A stretch of 35,355 nt of DNA from the NCBI GenBank assembly GCA_037447605.1, contig CM074823.1, positions 88,653-124,007 of the forward strand, in the 5' to 3' direction. The notes beneath the pieces were generated by a model, which worked only from the letters and a program-made list of their open reading frames with translations, made no database searches and had not been told where the DNA came from. This DNA is from Zygnema circumcarinatum (lineage: Eukaryota; Streptophyta; Zygnematophyceae; Zygnematales; Zygnemataceae). Each line of letters starts with the position of its first letter. The first letter of the stretch is position 1. Of this stretch, positions 34,370-35,355 are shown in pieces. A program made the translations under genes and the position numbers.

Positions 34370-35334
34370 GAGCCCTCTCACTCCCCCTCTCTCCCGCACT
34401 CCTAACCCCTTACACCCTAAAATCCCGAGAACCTTACAACCCTAGAAACTCTACGAAACCTTAAAAAAACTTTAACCCACAACAAATTCGACACCCCAAA
34501 CCTAAAACCATAAACCCCAAATGAACTGAAAGAACTATAAGCTTAGAAACAATAAGTGCCCTAGAAACAAAAAAGCATAAGCGATGCAAACCCTAATAAA
34601 GGGATTTTTGGGATTTAAAATCTCGAATGGGATTTGCTTGTTTACCACAGCGCATTCAGCCACCAGCTGACGTGGCATCTTGCCAAGTGTCGCCTCCGGA
34701 TTGCGCGATTCCGCCCAAATTTTTCGCGCTTCCGCTGCATCTTCTCGCTGATGTGGCATCGTAAAAATTTATCGTTTAAAGTCAAGGGTATTCCTCATTA
34801 CTTATTCTTTTTTTCTTCTTTTAAAGCTCCAAAACATCGAGCCTATACGCTTCTTCTCCTGAAGCTATGAGAATCCAAACGAACTTAAAATCTAAAGTTT
34901 GTGGATGGAGAGAGAGAAAGAGAAAAAGAAAGAGAGAGAGAGAGAGAAAAAGAAAGAGAGAGAGAGAAAAAGAAAGAGAGAGAGAGGGAGAAAGAGAGTG
35001 AGAGAGAGGGAGAGAGAGAGAGGAAGAGAGAGAGAGGAAGAGAGAGAGAGAGAGGGGGAGAGAGAGAGATAAAGAGAGAAAGAAAGAGAGAGAGAGGAAG
35101 AGAGAGGGAGAGAGGAAGAGAGAGGAGGAGGGGGAGAGTGGGAGAGAAAGAGAGAAAGAACGAGAGAGAGAGGGAGAGAGAGTGAGAGCGAGAGAGAGAG
35201 AGATAGAGAGAGAGAGAGGGGAGGTAGATATCTTCATCTCCGGGGTTCAGAATTAGGTCAACCGCCGCCTCCCACTCTCCTCTTAAAAGTGCCGCTCCGA
35301 TTGCGTGAGTCGGAACGGAACGGGCTCCAAATCT
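30686..35334 (-). CDS. PUS7: PUS7/TruD-type tRNA/RNA pseudouridine synthase, C-terminal 368 aa (5' end outside window)
   Basis: Twelve exons in phase: 35334-35232, 34752-34646, 34245-34172, 33865-33801, 33632-33567, 32948-32866, 32719-32652, 32391-32331, 32172-32135, 31964-31896, 31242-30951, 30766-30686. Family wording in order: RFGARSVPTHAIGAALLRG, ARKIWAESRNPEATL, IPRTLRMMYVHSYQSFLWN, AVEGDLVY, HVTKEDA, DDVLLPLPG then IIYPAND, EYSVERLSGDYRRLLVKP, KYDDVTKPLVQTDLDRI, FVLPPSSYATMAVRELTKA. TruD/Pus7 enzymes isomerise uridine to pseudouridine in tRNA, snRNA and mRNA; the catalytic Asp lies in an earlier motif beyond the right edge. Eleven introns are visible in 4.6 kb and most hold simple repeats. 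The first visible intron (35231-34753) closes only as AT-AC. The last exon is assigned on phase and stop only. Confidence 0.92.
30911..30948 (+). repeat. (CCCT)n at the donor of the last PUS7 intron
   Basis: On the gene's sense strand this is a GGGA run starting within the 5' splice site (GTAAGGAGGGAGG). Confidence 0.85.
31255..31890 (+). repeat. (GGGA)n tract, about 600 bp, in a PUS7 intron
   Basis: GGGA/GGGAGG units with GAGAG and GGAAG variants fill the intron 31895-31243. On the sense (minus) strand this is a CCCT tract starting about five bases after the donor (GTGATCCCTCCC). Confidence 0.97.
32262..32329 (+). repeat. (GA)n tract forming the donor side of a PUS7 intron
   Basis: On the sense strand the donor is GTCTCTCTCT, so the CT microsatellite supplies the intron bases from +3 onward. 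The preceding exon (32391-32331) ends SLAAK. Confidence 0.9.
32985..33545. repeat. Opposed GA and CT tracts in one PUS7 intron
   Basis: Plus-strand purine sequence (about 32985-33320) is followed by plus-strand pyrimidine sequence (about 33340-33545), all inside the intron 33566-32949. In the transcript the two halves are complementary in composition and could fold back. Confidence 0.85.
33880..34166 (+). repeat. (GA)n tract in a PUS7 intron
   Basis: GAGA with GGGAGA and GTGAGA variants fills the intron 34171-33866 from about five bases after its donor (GTCAGACTCTCT on the sense strand) to near the acceptor. Confidence 0.95.
34753..35231 (-). other. Candidate AT-AC (U12-type) intron of the PUS7-like gene
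   Basis: On the minus strand the exon ends GGAGATGAAG and is followed by ATATCTACC; no GT occurs there without deleting the conserved VDLIL. The downstream exon is preceded by GATGCCAC, an AC end fitting the U12 YCCAC form. The join gives GDEDQREDAAEARK in frame. A branch-point-like CCCTTGAC lies 29 bases before the acceptor (A at 34782). A GA/CT tract fills most of the intron. Confidence 0.55.
34905..35222 (+). repeat. (GA)n tract with GAAA and GGGA variants
   Basis: About 315 bp of purine repeat lies inside the candidate AT-AC intron, starting about ten bases after its 5' end on the sense strand. Confidence 0.95.
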
Positions 35335-35355
35335 CTGTTCATGTAAATCGATTTC

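Overview
This window is nuclear DNA from an intron-rich eukaryote, most likely a member of the green lineage (alga or plant). The best evidence is protein wording. The kinesin-13 motor, the proteasome alpha-4-type (PAD1/PSMA7) subunit, the Pus7-type pseudouridine synthase, the SRC2-like C2 protein and the glycine-rich A3-like protein all read closest to their plant forms as I know them. I cannot name the genus. Non-coding DNA is dominated by very long simple-sequence tracts (CT/GA, CCCT/GGGA, GGAAT, GGAC, CATC, a 17-bp minisatellite). These fill introns almost up to the splice sites.

Layout, left to right. A kinesin-13 gene (+, 71-5272, 5' end possibly cut by the window) is followed by two tandem minus-strand relatives: a GYPP-repeat/basic-tail protein (6866-5934) and a seven-exon SRC2-like protein (11539-8580) with C2, proline-rich and basic-tail regions. 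Between their starts and the next gene lie GGAC/GGAAT satellite DNA, a CATC array and a 605-bp element with inverted ends and TA target duplications. A 12-exon DUF819 membrane protein (+, 13873-20483) follows. Next come an acidic predicted membrane protein (-, 21988-21452), a glycoside hydrolase family 1 3' end (+) cut off by a 100-N gap, a tRNA-Gln(CUG) (-, 23762-23692), a complete four-exon 20S proteasome alpha subunit (+, 24128-26607), an E/R-rich single-exon hypothetical protein (-, 29091-28189), and the last 12 exons of a PUS7-like gene (-, 35334-30686), whose 5' part and catalytic motif lie beyond the right edge.

I assembled exon chains by reading frame, splice-site dinucleotides and family wording, and the phases close in every chain. 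Two introns use GC-AG ends (SRC2-like intron 1, proteasome intron 1). One PUS7 intron can only be closed as AT-AC, suggesting a minor-spliceosome intron. The genes look like unrelated housekeeping loci rather than a pathway cluster; the only related neighbours are the two basic-tail proteins. I found no obvious new multi-gene system. The most unusual signals are the intron/repeat architecture, the non-canonical splice sites and the small TA-flanked transposon.
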